Assembly: GCF_003011925.2 (NCBI RefSeq)
Contig: NZ_PXXU01000012.1
Coordinates: 1-64,000, forward strand
From: Nitrosomonas supralitoralis
GTDB lineage: Bacteria; Pseudomonadota; Gammaproteobacteria; Burkholderiales; Nitrosomonadaceae
Reading direction: 5' to 3'
DNA length: 64,000 nt
A program made the translations under genes and the position numbers. Shown here piece by piece: positions 40,251 to 48,467 of this stretch. The first letter of the stretch is position 1; the number at the start of each line of letters is the position of its first letter. The notes under the pieces were generated by a model, which made no database searches, was not told the DNA's origin, and saw only the letters and a list, made by a program, of their open reading frames with translations.

Positions 40251-40841
40251 ATGGCTACAATTACTCGTGAAGATTTGTTGACACTGGAAGCCTATTCCAA
40301 GATTCGTAAGGATTTTCGCGCTCAAGTGATGGCACATAAAAAAAAGCGCAAAATTTCCCTGGGAGAAAATATTACGATTATCTTCGAGGACGCTGTCACC
40401 ATTCGCTATCAAATTCAAGAGATGTTGTACGTCGAACGCATCTTTCACGAAGATGAAATCATGCACGAACTTGAAACATACACACCGTTGATTCCTGATG
40501 GACATAACTGGAAGGCTACGATGTTGATTGAATATCCAGATCCTGCAGTACGCGCCGTTAAACTGGCCGGTTTAATTGGCATAGAAGATAAAGTGTGGGT
40601 CAGCATTGCTGGGCATACACCCGTATATGCCATTGCTGACGAAGACCTGGAACGGGAAAATAGTGAAAAAACCTCATCAGTTCATTTTCTTCGCTTTGAA
40701 CTCACTTCCGAAATGATCCAATCGCTTCATCATGGTGCAGTCTTAAGTATTGGCGTTGATCATCCCGCCTATCAAGCATCCATAGATTCTGTTGACAGTC
40801 ATGTTCTCACCTCATTGTTGAAAGACTTATCAGGCGCATGA
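40251..40841 (+). CDS. DUF3501 family protein
   Basis: 196-residue soluble protein matching the DUF3501 family, which I recall as typically encoded next to this rubrerythrin/Fe-S oxidoreductase pair. It starts MATITREDLLTLEAYSKIRKDFR and has a mixed alpha/beta pattern with a conserved aromatic/charged middle (IRYQIQEMLYVERIFHEDEIMHELETY). No cysteine pairs, membrane helix or known catalytic motif is visible. It overlaps the next gene by 4 nt (ATGA), indicating translational coupling. Function unknown. Confidence 0.8.
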   Translation: MATITREDLLTLEAYSKIRKDFRAQVMAHKKKRKISLGENITIIFEDAVTIRYQIQEMLYVERIFHEDEIMHELETYTPLIPDGHNWKATMLIEYPDPAVRAVKLAGLIGIEDKVWVSIAGHTPVYAIADEDLERENSEKTSSVHFLRFELTSEMIQSLHHGAVLSIGVDHPAYQASIDSVDSHVLTSLLKDLSGA

Positions 40842-41344
40842 AACGGATTTGCTTATTACTCTGCGCCATATTGTTTGCCTGTGCCAAGCCTCCTTTCAAG
40901 GATCAATTTGAAAGCGATAAGCCATGGATTGAGCAATTAACTCAACTCCCTGCTTATCCGAATGCCACAGACCTGATGGAGTTCGACACAGGAGCTGTCT
41001 CCAGCAATCATTATTTGGTTGACAGAAATTCCATTAGTATTGGTGAAGATGGCGTGATTCGCTTTACTTTAGTCGTCAAATCGTCATCAGGTGCCCTCAA
41101 TGTCAGTTACGAAGGCATACGCTGCGCTACCAGCGAACGAAAATTGTATGCGCTCGGTAGAGATGATAAAACCTGGATACAACCCCGCGAATCGGAGTGG
41201 CAAAAGCTTGAATTGGTCCGGCAATTTAACGCACAGCGTGAGTTGGCCAAAAATATCTTTTGCCCGCATCGACAAATTGTAAGTAGCACAGAAGACGCGA
41301 TTCAGGCTCTAAAAGCCGGGATACATCGCAACATTTTCCGTTAA
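40838..41344 (+). CDS. CNP1-like family protein, probable lipoprotein
   Basis: 168 residues with an N-terminal hydrophobic leader and a lipobox-like end (AILFACAK, Cys15), so it is probably a lipoprotein. The body (PWIEQLTQLPAYPNATDLMEF, VRFTLVVKSSSGALNVSYEGIRCAT) matches my recollection of the CNP1-like family of betaproteobacteria, which has no established function. Start ATGA overlaps the DUF3501 stop. It is the last gene of the rubrerythrin set. A 16-bp perfect palindrome follows 29 bp after the stop. Confidence 0.78.
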   Translation: MKRICLLLCAILFACAKPPFKDQFESDKPWIEQLTQLPAYPNATDLMEFDTGAVSSNHYLVDRNSISIGEDGVIRFTLVVKSSSGALNVSYEGIRCATSERKLYALGRDDKTWIQPRESEWQKLELVRQFNAQRELAKNIFCPHRQIVSSTEDAIQALKAGIHRNIFR

Positions 41345-41372
41345 AGAGTGAAGTTAAAACTCATATCTTATT

Positions 41373-41388
41373 GATATTATATAATATC
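41373..41388. promoter_or_regulatory. Perfect 16-bp AT palindrome upstream of the Rh channel gene
   Basis: GATATTATATAATATC at 41373-41388 is a perfect palindrome in the 261-bp spacer between the CNP1-like gene and the Rh channel gene. It is about 220 bp before the Rh start. A site of this form could be an operator or part of a weak terminator for the upstream genes; AT-rich palindromes also arise by chance. No T-run follows. Role unknown. Confidence 0.35.
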
Positions 41389-41605
41389 TTTCAGTAATCT
41401 TTATTCCAATAAACAATGGCTTTTCTTCTGTGCCAGTAGGTTTGTGTGGCGCAGTCTTTAATTATTTCCCTAATCCCTATTGTCTTTAAGGTAATTAAAG
41501 TTCACACTCCCTTTGGGGTTTCTAATTGTCTTAACATCTTACACCCCTTCCTCTGAATCTCGTCGAGGATAAACCCGAGAAATCACTAAAATAAGGAAGA
41601 ATCAC

Positions 41606-42979
41606 ATGAATAAAAGCTTTAATTCGATAATATCGGGAGCAATCAGTCTGCTTCTCCTGAGTTTCAGCGGCTTAGTCAGTGCAGAAGCGCCCGTTTTAAG
41701 TGAAGCGCGTGTTGTCGCGCAATATAATTACATCATTCATATTTTAGCCATGCTTTTGATTGGCTTTGGTTTCTTAATGGTATTTGTGCGCCGATATGGC
41801 TTTGGTGCAGTAACCGGAACTTATCTGGTTGTCGCGGTAGGGCTTCCACTCTACATTCTGTTACGTGCAAACGGAATTTTTGGACACCAGCTATCGCCTC
41901 ATACACTTGATTCTCTGTTATTTGCTGAATTATCCGTCGCCACAGCCCTTATCGCCATGGGTGCGGTCTTGGGCCGTTTACGTGTGTTTCAGTACGCATT
42001 GCTGGCAGCTTTAATTGTTCCGCTTTATTTATTGAACGAATGGATCGTACTTGATGATGCGATCGGCTATACCACTGGGTTTCAGGACACTGCCGGTTCG
42101 GTGGTGATTCATGCTTTTGGTGCTTATTTTGGTCTGAGTATGTCAATCGTCCTGACCACTGAGTACCAACGCAGCAAGTTGATTGAATCCGATCATACTT
42201 CTGATCGGTTCGCCATGTTGGGTTCTATGGTGTTATGGCTGTTCTGGCCCAGTTTTGCCACTGCGCTAGTGCCATTAGAGAATATGCCACAAACGGTAGT
42301 TAACACATTGTTAGCATTGTCTGGCGCAACCATCGCTACATATTTCCTAAGCTCCAAATTGCATCACGGCAAAACCTCCATGGTAGACATGGCTAATGCT
42401 GCATTGGCTGGTGGCGTAGCTATCGGCTCCGTATGTGATGTAGTATCTCCTACCGGAGCATTCGGTATCGGTTTGCTCGCCGGAATACTCTCCGTTCTGG
42501 GCTATGTCATTTTGCAACCATTACTGGAGTCAAAATTTAAAATTATAGACACCTGCGGTGTGCACAATTTGCACGGCATGCCCGGATTATTAGGCGGCCT
42601 CAGTGCATTCCTGGTAGTTCCCGGTATCGCAATTGCGCAGTTTAATGGCATAATGATAACGCTTATCATCGCGATTGTAGGTGGCTTGATCGCAGGCGCC
42701 ATCATCAAGGCAACCGGCACCACTCGTGAGCCTTATGAAGATAGCGTAGAATTTACACATCTTGCTGGTCCTGAGACAGAAAAACTTCCGGAGCAACTGC
42801 AAACGCGTGTCGAAGCTCTGGAAATTCATACCTCTGCAGCAAAGCCGCAATCTCCGGTTGAATCTCCTGAGACCAAGGCATTGATTGCTCGACTGGAGTC
42901 CCGAGTTATGCTGTTAGAAAACAATATTGCTGCGACACAAAATCGTGAGGCTGGGGAAAAGCCGGAGCCCACTGCATAA
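41606..42979 (+). CDS. rh50: Rh-type ammonium/ammonia channel (Rh50-like)
   Basis: Rhesus-family NH3/NH4+ channel of the inner membrane, the type known from Nitrosomonas europaea in place of AmtB. The 457-residue product has a signal-peptide-like N-terminus (cleaved near SAEA) and 11-12 membrane helices. Signature segments are DTAGSVVIHAFGAYFGL with channel His169, and DTCGVHNLHGMPGLLGG with channel His323, the twin histidines of the conduction path. The last about 65 residues are a cytosolic tail with two leucine-rich coiled-coil-like segments (LQTRVEALEI and IARLESRVMLLENNI), which may be unusual. AAGGAAG precedes the ATG. A MITE-like element starts 13 bp after the stop. Confidence 0.94.
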   Translation: MNKSFNSIISGAISLLLLSFSGLVSAEAPVLSEARVVAQYNYIIHILAMLLIGFGFLMVFVRRYGFGAVTGTYLVVAVGLPLYILLRANGIFGHQLSPHTLDSLLFAELSVATALIAMGAVLGRLRVFQYALLAALIVPLYLLNEWIVLDDAIGYTTGFQDTAGSVVIHAFGAYFGLSMSIVLTTEYQRSKLIESDHTSDRFAMLGSMVLWLFWPSFATALVPLENMPQTVVNTLLALSGATIATYFLSSKLHHGKTSMVDMANAALAGGVAIGSVCDVVSPTGAFGIGLLAGILSVLGYVILQPLLESKFKIIDTCGVHNLHGMPGLLGGLSAFLVVPGIAIAQFNGIMITLIIAIVGGLIAGAIIKATGTTREPYEDSVEFTHLAGPETEKLPEQLQTRVEALEIHTSAAKPQSPVESPETKALIARLESRVMLLENNIAATQNREAGEKPEPTA

Positions 42980-42991
42980 TCTTCCTAGCTA

Positions 42992-43133
42992 ACCGGTCGT
43001 TGAAAAATGTTTTCGAGGTAGCCGATACAAGGCAAAAACAGGTGAAAAAGTGCAATTTATTCTTAATTAATGAGCATTTTGAGCCTGTTTTTAACTCCGT
43101 AGCAGCAACACAGATAGTTTTTCAACGGCCGGC
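42992..43133. repeat. MITE-like element, long copy (142 bp)
   Basis: Terminal inverted repeats of about 17 bp bound this element: left ACCGGTCGTTGAAAAA, right TTTTTCAACGGCCGGC (complement GCCGGCCGTTGAAAAA). TA dinucleotides flank both sides (42990-42991 and 43134-43135). Inside lies a second inverted repeat (AAAAACAGG at 43034-43042, CCTGTTTTT at 43084-43092), absent from the shorter copy at 7166-7242. It shares GTTTTCGAGG and CAGATAGTTTTTCAACGGC with that copy. It directly follows the Rh channel gene, where its folded transcript could act as a terminator, and ends 19 bp before a decayed GST gene. Confidence 0.75.
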
Positions 43134-43151
43134 TAAACACCCCGGAGCTTA

Positions 43152-43492
43152 ACGTGGGATGCTGAACCACATTTTAGTGGATTACAACCTGTTATTAGGG
43201 ATATCGTCGAAAAATCCAGCGACAAATTAACGGTCATGGCACCAGCAGACTTCAAGAGCAAGAAATCTTTGCACTCAGCAAGCAAGATATCAATGCACTA
43301 TCTGCAACGCTCGGTAGCAAAAAATACTTTCCGGGAGATCAACCAACAACACCTGACACATCTGGATTCGGACACCTCATCAACATCATCGGTTGCCCAA
43401 TCGAATCGCCGCTTAAAGAATATGGATTAACAAAAAAGAATTTGAATAGCTACGTTAATCGGATTAAGTAAGAATTTTATCCGAACTTATTT
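43152..43492 (+). pseudogene. Degenerate glutathione S-transferase C-terminal fragment
   Basis: Translation in two frames recovers the C-terminal domain of a GST-like protein. The first part (from 43158) reads DAEPHFSGLQPVIRDIV. After a frame shift near 43205-43215 the frame that ends with TAA at 43469 reads KIQRQINGHGTSRLQEQEIF, then ALSKQDINALSATLGSKKYF, PGDQPTTPDTSGFGHLINI and IGCPIESPLKEYGL. This matches the GST/Faxc-type C-terminal half (GHG...E.Y.LG, DKPYF-GDxPTTLDATAFG). The same frame reads on past the stop as EFYPNLFKFL, so the TAA may be a nonsense mutation. No N-terminal thioredoxin-like half is present; the MITE-like element abuts the 5' edge. Confidence 0.7.
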
Positions 43493-43822
43493 AAGTTTCT
43501 GGAACTCGACGGTACTTTCAGCTCTGAAATGAGACCTGAAAGCTCAGATGCATTCAGATCGAATCTGCACGCTGTTACAAACATCAAAGCTTATGCACGA
43601 ATAATCAAAACAACATAAGCTTTTAATCGCAATAATTATATATAGAACAGCAAGTTATTAATTATCATACTTGGTCATAAATAAATTCATACAAAATTCT
43701 TGACATATACAATTTCCGCATATAGAGTTCAATTGTATGTGGGTATTTTTCCCGCGTATTTTTTAAAGTATAAAAAAATGAAGAAAAGAATTAAAGAATA
43801 CTTATTTTTCAGGAGAATAATC
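43493..43822. other. Spacer between GST relic and small secreted protein gene
   Basis: Open in the relic's frame to a TAA at 43616-43618 (SSEMRPESSDAFRSNLHAV), with no recognised homologue. Further on, a promoter-like TTGACA (43700-43705) is followed after 15 bp by TATAGA (43721-43726), about 97 bp before the next ATG. No RNA gene was recognised. Confidence 0.45.
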
Positions 43823-44212
43823 ATGAAGTTAACGTTTATGAAATCCTCAACAGTTTTGGGTGCCGTATTAACAGTATTAGTTACATCATTACCCGTAGTA
43901 GATGCAAATGCTGCAAACATACGCGTAAAATGTGACGCAAGAGGAAACCAATCAAAAGTTTCTGTAGATGGTAATAATATGGTAGCAGGAAACTACATCG
44001 CTAAAATTATATCGGGCAGTCACACAAAAAAATCCCCCCCTAAACATACTGTAGGTGATGAAATAGAATTTGATTTTAGTAGCGATCCTGGAGATGTTGC
44101 TGCTGGTGCTACTCGAATCGTCCGTACTTTCGTTCAAGGGCGAGTAACTGGTCAACTTATCAACGAGCAAGGATTTACAGTAGCTCATGCTACTAGGGTC
44201 TGCCGCAGGTAA
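43823..44212 (+). CDS. Small exported hypothetical protein, 129 aa
   Basis: Unrecognised. The start is ATG 43823, chosen because AGGAG (43811-43815) lies 7 nt upstream; a longer reading frame (from 43700) has no ribosome-binding site. The N-terminus is a signal peptide (about 1-30, ending VDANA). The mature part is about 98 residues, rich in glycine and basic residues, with two cysteines only, one near each end (VKCDARG and ATRVCRR), which could form one disulfide. A beta-rich domain is likely. A hairpin (GGCTTGT/ACAAGCC at 44222-44248) follows the stop, without a T-run. Confidence 0.7.
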   Translation: MKLTFMKSSTVLGAVLTVLVTSLPVVDANAANIRVKCDARGNQSKVSVDGNNMVAGNYIAKIISGSHTKKSPPKHTVGDEIEFDFSSDPGDVAAGATRIVRTFVQGRVTGQLINEQGFTVAHATRVCRR

Positions 44213-44504
44213 GAAAACAGAGGCTTGTTGATTACTGATCCACAAGCCCAAATAACCAAAACCAAGCCTTGGAGTATCGTTAACTCATCCGGTAACTACT
44301 TCAAGGCTGTTTTGCTGATGTTTGGTTGATAAGGTCATGCGCAAACAAACTCTCACAGTAGTGCAACTCAAATAAGCTCAGAGTCTCAATACGAGCGATC
44401 TCAGATTAAACCAGTTAAAATACAAATCGTGTCACTGGCATATTTCCATAAAGACGGATAGTGCTATGTGCTAGCTAACAAAGTGGAGAAAAATCATAAA
44501 GCTA

Positions 44505-45344
44505 TTGAGCTGGAACATCCAATGGGGGCGTGGAATGGATGGTCAAGTCGACCTCGCGCGCATCATCCGCACGGTCCGCCAACTGGGTGATTTTGATGTC
44601 ATCTGCCTGCAGGAAGTCGCCGTCAATTTTCCTGGCTTGCCTGGCAGCCTCGGTGAGGATCAGGTTGCTGTAATTTCAGCGCAATTGCCCGGCTACACCA
44701 CAATTTATGGCATAGCCACTGATGTCCCGAATGACCGTGGCAACCGCAACCAGTTTGGCAATGCCATTTTTACCCGTCTGCCTGTCGGTCAGATTTGGCG
44801 TCATTTGTTGCCTTGGCAAGCGGAACTGAATACACCCAGCATGCAGCGTATATTATTAGAAGCCGTGGTGACAACTGATATCGGACCGCTGCGTATCATG
44901 ACCACACACCTGGAATACTACTCGCAACGCCAACGCGAGATTCAGATAAATACTATCCGCCAACTGCATCGCGAGGCATGCGCCATGTCACAACGAAAAT
45001 TTCTAGCTGAGGAACGAGGCGGAGCTTTCGAAGTCTTTCCCAGACCCCCAGAAGCTATTATGTGCGGCGATTTCAATTTTCCAGCAACTGGACCTGAACA
45101 TGCGCAAATTATTGCACCTTTCAACGATGGCACATCGAACTTTCATGATGCCTGGTCGGTACTGAATCCCGGCATACCACACGCACCAACCGTAGGTATA
45201 CGCCCGGTGGATTTTGTTGATCGTCCGGAATGCTACGATTTTGTGATGATTACCGATGGATTAGTGAAGTATCTCAAAGTACATGGCATTGATGCTGAAA
45301 CAGAAGCCTCGGATCATCAACCGGTGTGGGTTGAGCTTGGGTGA
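44505..45344 (+). CDS. Endonuclease/exonuclease/phosphatase (EEP) family hydrolase
   Basis: 279 residues (from a TTG) of the EEP fold. Motifs are SWNIQWGRG, the catalytic Glu in VICLQEVAV, the His in TTHLEYYS, the Asn of MCGDFNFP, and the C-terminal EASDHQPVW (D, H). The frame is open further up: GTGGAG at 44483-44488 lies 7 nt before an ATA codon at 44496, which would give the family's normal IKLLSWNIQW strand (expected MKLLSWN). So the true start may be a non-canonical ATA or the ATG has been lost. Substrate (nucleic acid, phospholipid or phosphoester) unknown. It stands alone between a secreted hypothetical and the convergent gcv cluster. Confidence 0.85.
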   Translation: MSWNIQWGRGMDGQVDLARIIRTVRQLGDFDVICLQEVAVNFPGLPGSLGEDQVAVISAQLPGYTTIYGIATDVPNDRGNRNQFGNAIFTRLPVGQIWRHLLPWQAELNTPSMQRILLEAVVTTDIGPLRIMTTHLEYYSQRQREIQINTIRQLHREACAMSQRKFLAEERGGAFEVFPRPPEAIMCGDFNFPATGPEHAQIIAPFNDGTSNFHDAWSVLNPGIPHAPTVGIRPVDFVDRPECYDFVMITDGLVKYLKVHGIDAETEASDHQPVWVELG

Positions 45345-45459
45345 AATACTTTTAGCTAATTCAATTTAAAAATGGATGGAACTTATCTTGCAATAATTGC
45401 GAATATGCTGAAAATGACTCTCGTTATTTGATTCGCGTCGTTGGAGAAACTCAGTCTTT

Positions 45460-46395
45460 TTAGAAAATTCGGACACCAAAATACTCAAAATAATACTGAT
45501 CGATCTCATCACGAGAAAATTGGTGATTTTGCCCGCCGCGCTGGGAGATTTTTAACGAACCCATGAGGGAACCCAATTGCCCGGTGGTTTGCCAATCCAG
45601 GTTATTAGAGATGCCGTACAACAACCCAGCGCGATAGGCATCGCCGCAACCGGTTGGATCAACGATTTCCTTCGGTTTAACGCTGGGAATTTCAAATTTC
45701 TTGCCATCAGCGTAAATAACGGAGCCTTGCGCTCCCAGAGTGATGATCAGTGCCTTGGCTTTGCTCGCCAAAGACTCAAGATTGATTCCTGTACGGTCTT
45801 GCAACATCTGGCCTTCATAATCGTTGACGACAATGTAATCGGCTTTATCGATGAAATCGAGCAGTTCTTCCCCGTTATACATCGGTAGCCCCTGCCCTGG
45901 ATCAAAAACAAACGGAATACCGGCTTCGTGAAATTCACGGGCGTGTTGCAACATGCCATCGCGTCCGTCTGGCGCAATAATGCCTAACCGAATATCGCGG
46001 CATTCTTGCACCGAATTGAGATGAGAGAAGTTCATTGCACCGGGATGAAATGCGGTGATCTGATTATCATCCAGGTCAGTAGTGATGAAAGCTTGCGCAG
46101 TAAAGGTACCCGCAACATGCAGCACGTGCTCCTGAGTCAGACTTAATTGCTCAAAACGCGCTGCATATGGCGCATAATCATCCCCTACGGTGGCCATCAT
46201 GACGGGGTTCCCGTCCAGCATCTTTAGGTTGTATGCAATATTACCAGCACAACCGCCGAATTCGCGACGCATTTCAGGTACCAGAAATGCAACATTCAAC
46301 ACGTGAATTTTTTCCGGCAGAATATGATCCTTAAAACGATCACGGAAAACCATAATACTATCGTACGCGATAGAACCACATATCAATGTGCGCAT
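45460..46395 (-). CDS. PfkB family carbohydrate/nucleoside kinase
   Basis: 311-residue ribokinase-fold sugar or adenosine-type kinase. The N-terminal motif GGCAGNIAYNLKMLDG and C-terminal signature EIVDPTGCGDAYRAGLL (with catalytic Asp) are clear; Mg/ATP segment LIITLGAQGSVI precedes it. The substrate cannot be told; adenosine, fructose or ribose-like substrates are common in the family. It follows gcvPB by 41 bp on the same strand and may be the last gene of the gcv transcript. Confidence 0.85.
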   Translation of the reverse strand: MRTLICGSIAYDSIMVFRDRFKDHILPEKIHVLNVAFLVPEMRREFGGCAGNIAYNLKMLDGNPVMMATVGDDYAPYAARFEQLSLTQEHVLHVAGTFTAQAFITTDLDDNQITAFHPGAMNFSHLNSVQECRDIRLGIIAPDGRDGMLQHAREFHEAGIPFVFDPGQGLPMYNGEELLDFIDKADYIVVNDYEGQMLQDRTGINLESLASKAKALIITLGAQGSVIYADGKKFEIPSVKPKEIVDPTGCGDAYRAGLLYGISNNLDWQTTGQLGSLMGSLKISQRGGQNHQFSRDEIDQYYFEYFGVRIF

Positions 46396-46436
46396 TATTC
46401 GGTTTCCACTTCGATTAACAATGCCGAATTATTGAA

Positions 46437-47888
46437 TCAAGCATCCGGTTTCCAGGCTAAATCGGGCTCACGCGCAGCCTTGACATCATCCAATTTACGC
46501 ACCGGCATGGTATGCGGCGCACCTTTCACCATATCAGGTTGCGACTCGATTTCATGCAAAATTTCTTTCATCGATGTGACAAAAGCATCCAGTGTCTCTT
46601 TAGATTCTGTCTCGGCTGGTTCAATCAATAAGCATTCGGGCACCAGCAGCGGAAAATACGTTGTCGGCGCATGATATCCTTTATCGAGCAAGCGTTTGGC
46701 CAGATTCATAGCGGTTACGCCGGTTTTATCCTTGATATCTTTCAGCGTAACAATGAATTCATGACTGGCACGACGATTAGGGTAAGCAATTTCAAATCCT
46801 GCTTTGCGCAACTCTGCCATCAAATAATTAGCATTCAGTGTTGCGAACTCGGAAATACGATGCATGCCATCCAATCCCAGCAAGCGAACATAAATATACG
46901 CCCGAAGCAACACCCCGGCATTTCCCATGTGTGCGGATAGCCGGCCAATGGATTGCGGTTTGTCTTTCTCAGTCACCCAGCGATAGGAATCGCCTTCCTT
47001 GGCAACAATTGGAATCGGCATAAAAGGCAACAAGCGTTCGGCCACTCCTACCGGCGCAGAACCTGGGCCACCACCGCCATGTGGAGTCGAAAAGGTTTTG
47101 TGGAGATTGATATGAATCACATCAAATCCCATATCGCCAGGTTTCACTTTACCCAATACCGCATTCAAGTTAGCACCGTCGTAATACAGCAATCCTCCGG
47201 CTTTATGCACCACACGACTCATTTCAGCGACATTTTTTTCGAACACGCCTAATGTAGATGGATTGGTCAGCATCAATCCGGCCGTTTTAGGTCCAACGGC
47301 AGCTTTCAGTGCGGCCAGATCGACATTTCCATCTTTATCGGTGGCAATCTCCACCACTTTGAAGCCGCACATTACGGCTGTCGCCGGATTAGTGCCATGC
47401 GCCGCATCGGGTACGATAATTTCGGTACGGTCAAAATCGCCGCGCGATTCGTGATAGGCGCGAATCATCATGACACCGATCAACTCTCCTTGCGCACCCG
47501 CCATCGGCGTCAGACTGACGCCAGCCATACCTGTGACTGATTTCAGAATTTCCTGCAATTCATACATGCAAGCAAGATAACCCTGCCCGGTATCTTCCGG
47601 TGCCAGCGGATGCCGGGATATAAACTGCGGTAACATGGCTAACGAGTTACACGCACGCGGATTGTATTTCATCGTGCAAGAACCCAGTGGGTAGAATTCG
47701 GTGTCAATCGAGAAATTCTTTTGCGATAAACGGGTGAAATGACGTACCGTATCCATCTCGGAAACTTCCGGTAGAAGCACTTTCGATTTGCGCAGCAGAT
47801 TCTCCGGAATCGCAGTCTTACTTGCCGGTTTTGCCGGTGATTGGGAATAATTAAGACGCCCTGGGCGCGAGTGTTCAAATATCAACAT
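46437..47888 (-). CDS. gcvPB: Glycine dehydrogenase (decarboxylating) subunit 2
   Basis: PLP-binding half of the two-subunit P-protein of the glycine cleavage system. The 483-residue product carries the PLP lysine in [18 protein letters not shown] and the segment [14 protein letters not shown]. Split P-protein (GcvPA + GcvPB) rather than a fused GcvP is common in clostridia and archaea and is found in some proteobacteria. It is separated from gcvPA by a thiol peroxidase gene. ATG at 47888. Confidence 0.96.
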   Translation of the reverse strand: MLIFEHSRPGRLNYSQSPAKPASKTAIPENLLRKSKVLLPEVSEMDTVRHFTRLSQKNFSIDTEFYPLGSCTMKYNPRACNSLAMLPQFISRHPLAPEDTGQGYLACMYELQEILKSVTGMAGVSLTPMAGAQGELIGVMMIRAYHESRGDFDRTEIIVPDAAHGTNPATAVMCGFKVVEIATDKDGNVDLAALKAAVGPKTAGLMLTNPSTLGVFEKNVAEMSRVVHKAGGLLYYDGANLNAVLGKVKPGDMGFDVIHINLHKTFSTPHGGGGPGSAPVGVAERLLPFMPIPIVAKEGDSYRWVTEKDKPQSIGRLSAHMGNAGVLLRAYIYVRLLGLDGMHRISEFATLNANYLMAELRKAGFEIAYPNRRASHEFIVTLKDIKDKTGVTAMNLAKRLLDKGYHAPTTYFPLLVPECLLIEPAETESKETLDAFVTSMKEILHEIESQPDMVKGAPHTMPVRKLDDVKAAREPDLAWKPDA

Positions 47889-47912
47889 GGTCTATGGGTT
47901 CACAATCTCAAT

Positions 47913-48410
47913 TTATTGCTTTAAGGCAGCCAAGGCTGCTTCATAATTAGGTTCGTCCGCAATTTCCGGAACCAGTTCGACATAAATTACTTTGTCAGAT
48001 TCGTCCAACACAATTACCGCACGTGCTGTAATACCTCCGAATGGGCTATCGGCGATCAAAACACCGTAATCCTTCATGAAATTGGCACCGCGCATGGTCG
48101 ACAGTGTAATCACTTTGTCCAACCCTTCGGCATCGGTGAATCGACTCATGGCAAAAGGCAGATCAGCGGCAATGATCAATACTACGGTATTGTCCATATT
48201 GCTCGCTTGCTGATTGAACTTGCGTGTCGAAATCGCGCATACCGGCGTATCCAGACTGGGCACAATGTTCAAAACTTTCTTTTTACCGGCAAAATCAGCC
48301 AATGTAGTATCCTGCAGATCTCGATTGACTAATGAAAAAGGCGGCGCTTTTTGACCGACCTTGGGGAAAGTACCTTCAATTTTGATGGGGTTTCCTTTGA
48401 GAGTAACCAT
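47913..48410 (-). CDS. tpx: Thiol peroxidase (Tpx-type peroxiredoxin) with one cysteine
   Basis: 165-residue peroxiredoxin that reduces peroxides. The Tpx signature [16 protein letters not shown] contains the peroxidatic Cys58. In E. coli Tpx a resolving cysteine lies in RFCGAEG; here the segment is RFTDAEG, with Thr92 in its place, and no other cysteine exists in the protein. It therefore looks like a one-Cys Tpx that needs an external thiol. It lies between gcvPA and gcvPB with spacers of 24 and 57 bp, so it is likely expressed with the glycine cleavage genes. AAGGA precedes the ATG. Confidence 0.93.
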   Translation of the reverse strand: MVTLKGNPIKIEGTFPKVGQKAPPFSLVNRDLQDTTLADFAGKKKVLNIVPSLDTPVCAISTRKFNQQASNMDNTVVLIIAADLPFAMSRFTDAEGLDKVITLSTMRGANFMKDYGVLIADSPFGGITARAVIVLDESDKVIYVELVPEIADEPNYEAALAALKQ

Positions 48411-48467
48411 AATTTTTCCTTAACGATAAAGTTGAAAAGTAATAGGTTCTTAGTAAAGCGGAACTAA

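Noticed and set aside
43236-43430. 64-codon plus-strand frame starting MAPADFKSKK
   Set aside because: It is the wrong frame of the GST relic; the adjacent frame gives a recognisable GST C-terminal domain.
43199-43471. Intact small GST gene rather than a pseudogene
   Set aside because: No start codon or N-terminal thioredoxin-like half is present, and the similarity crosses a frame shift.
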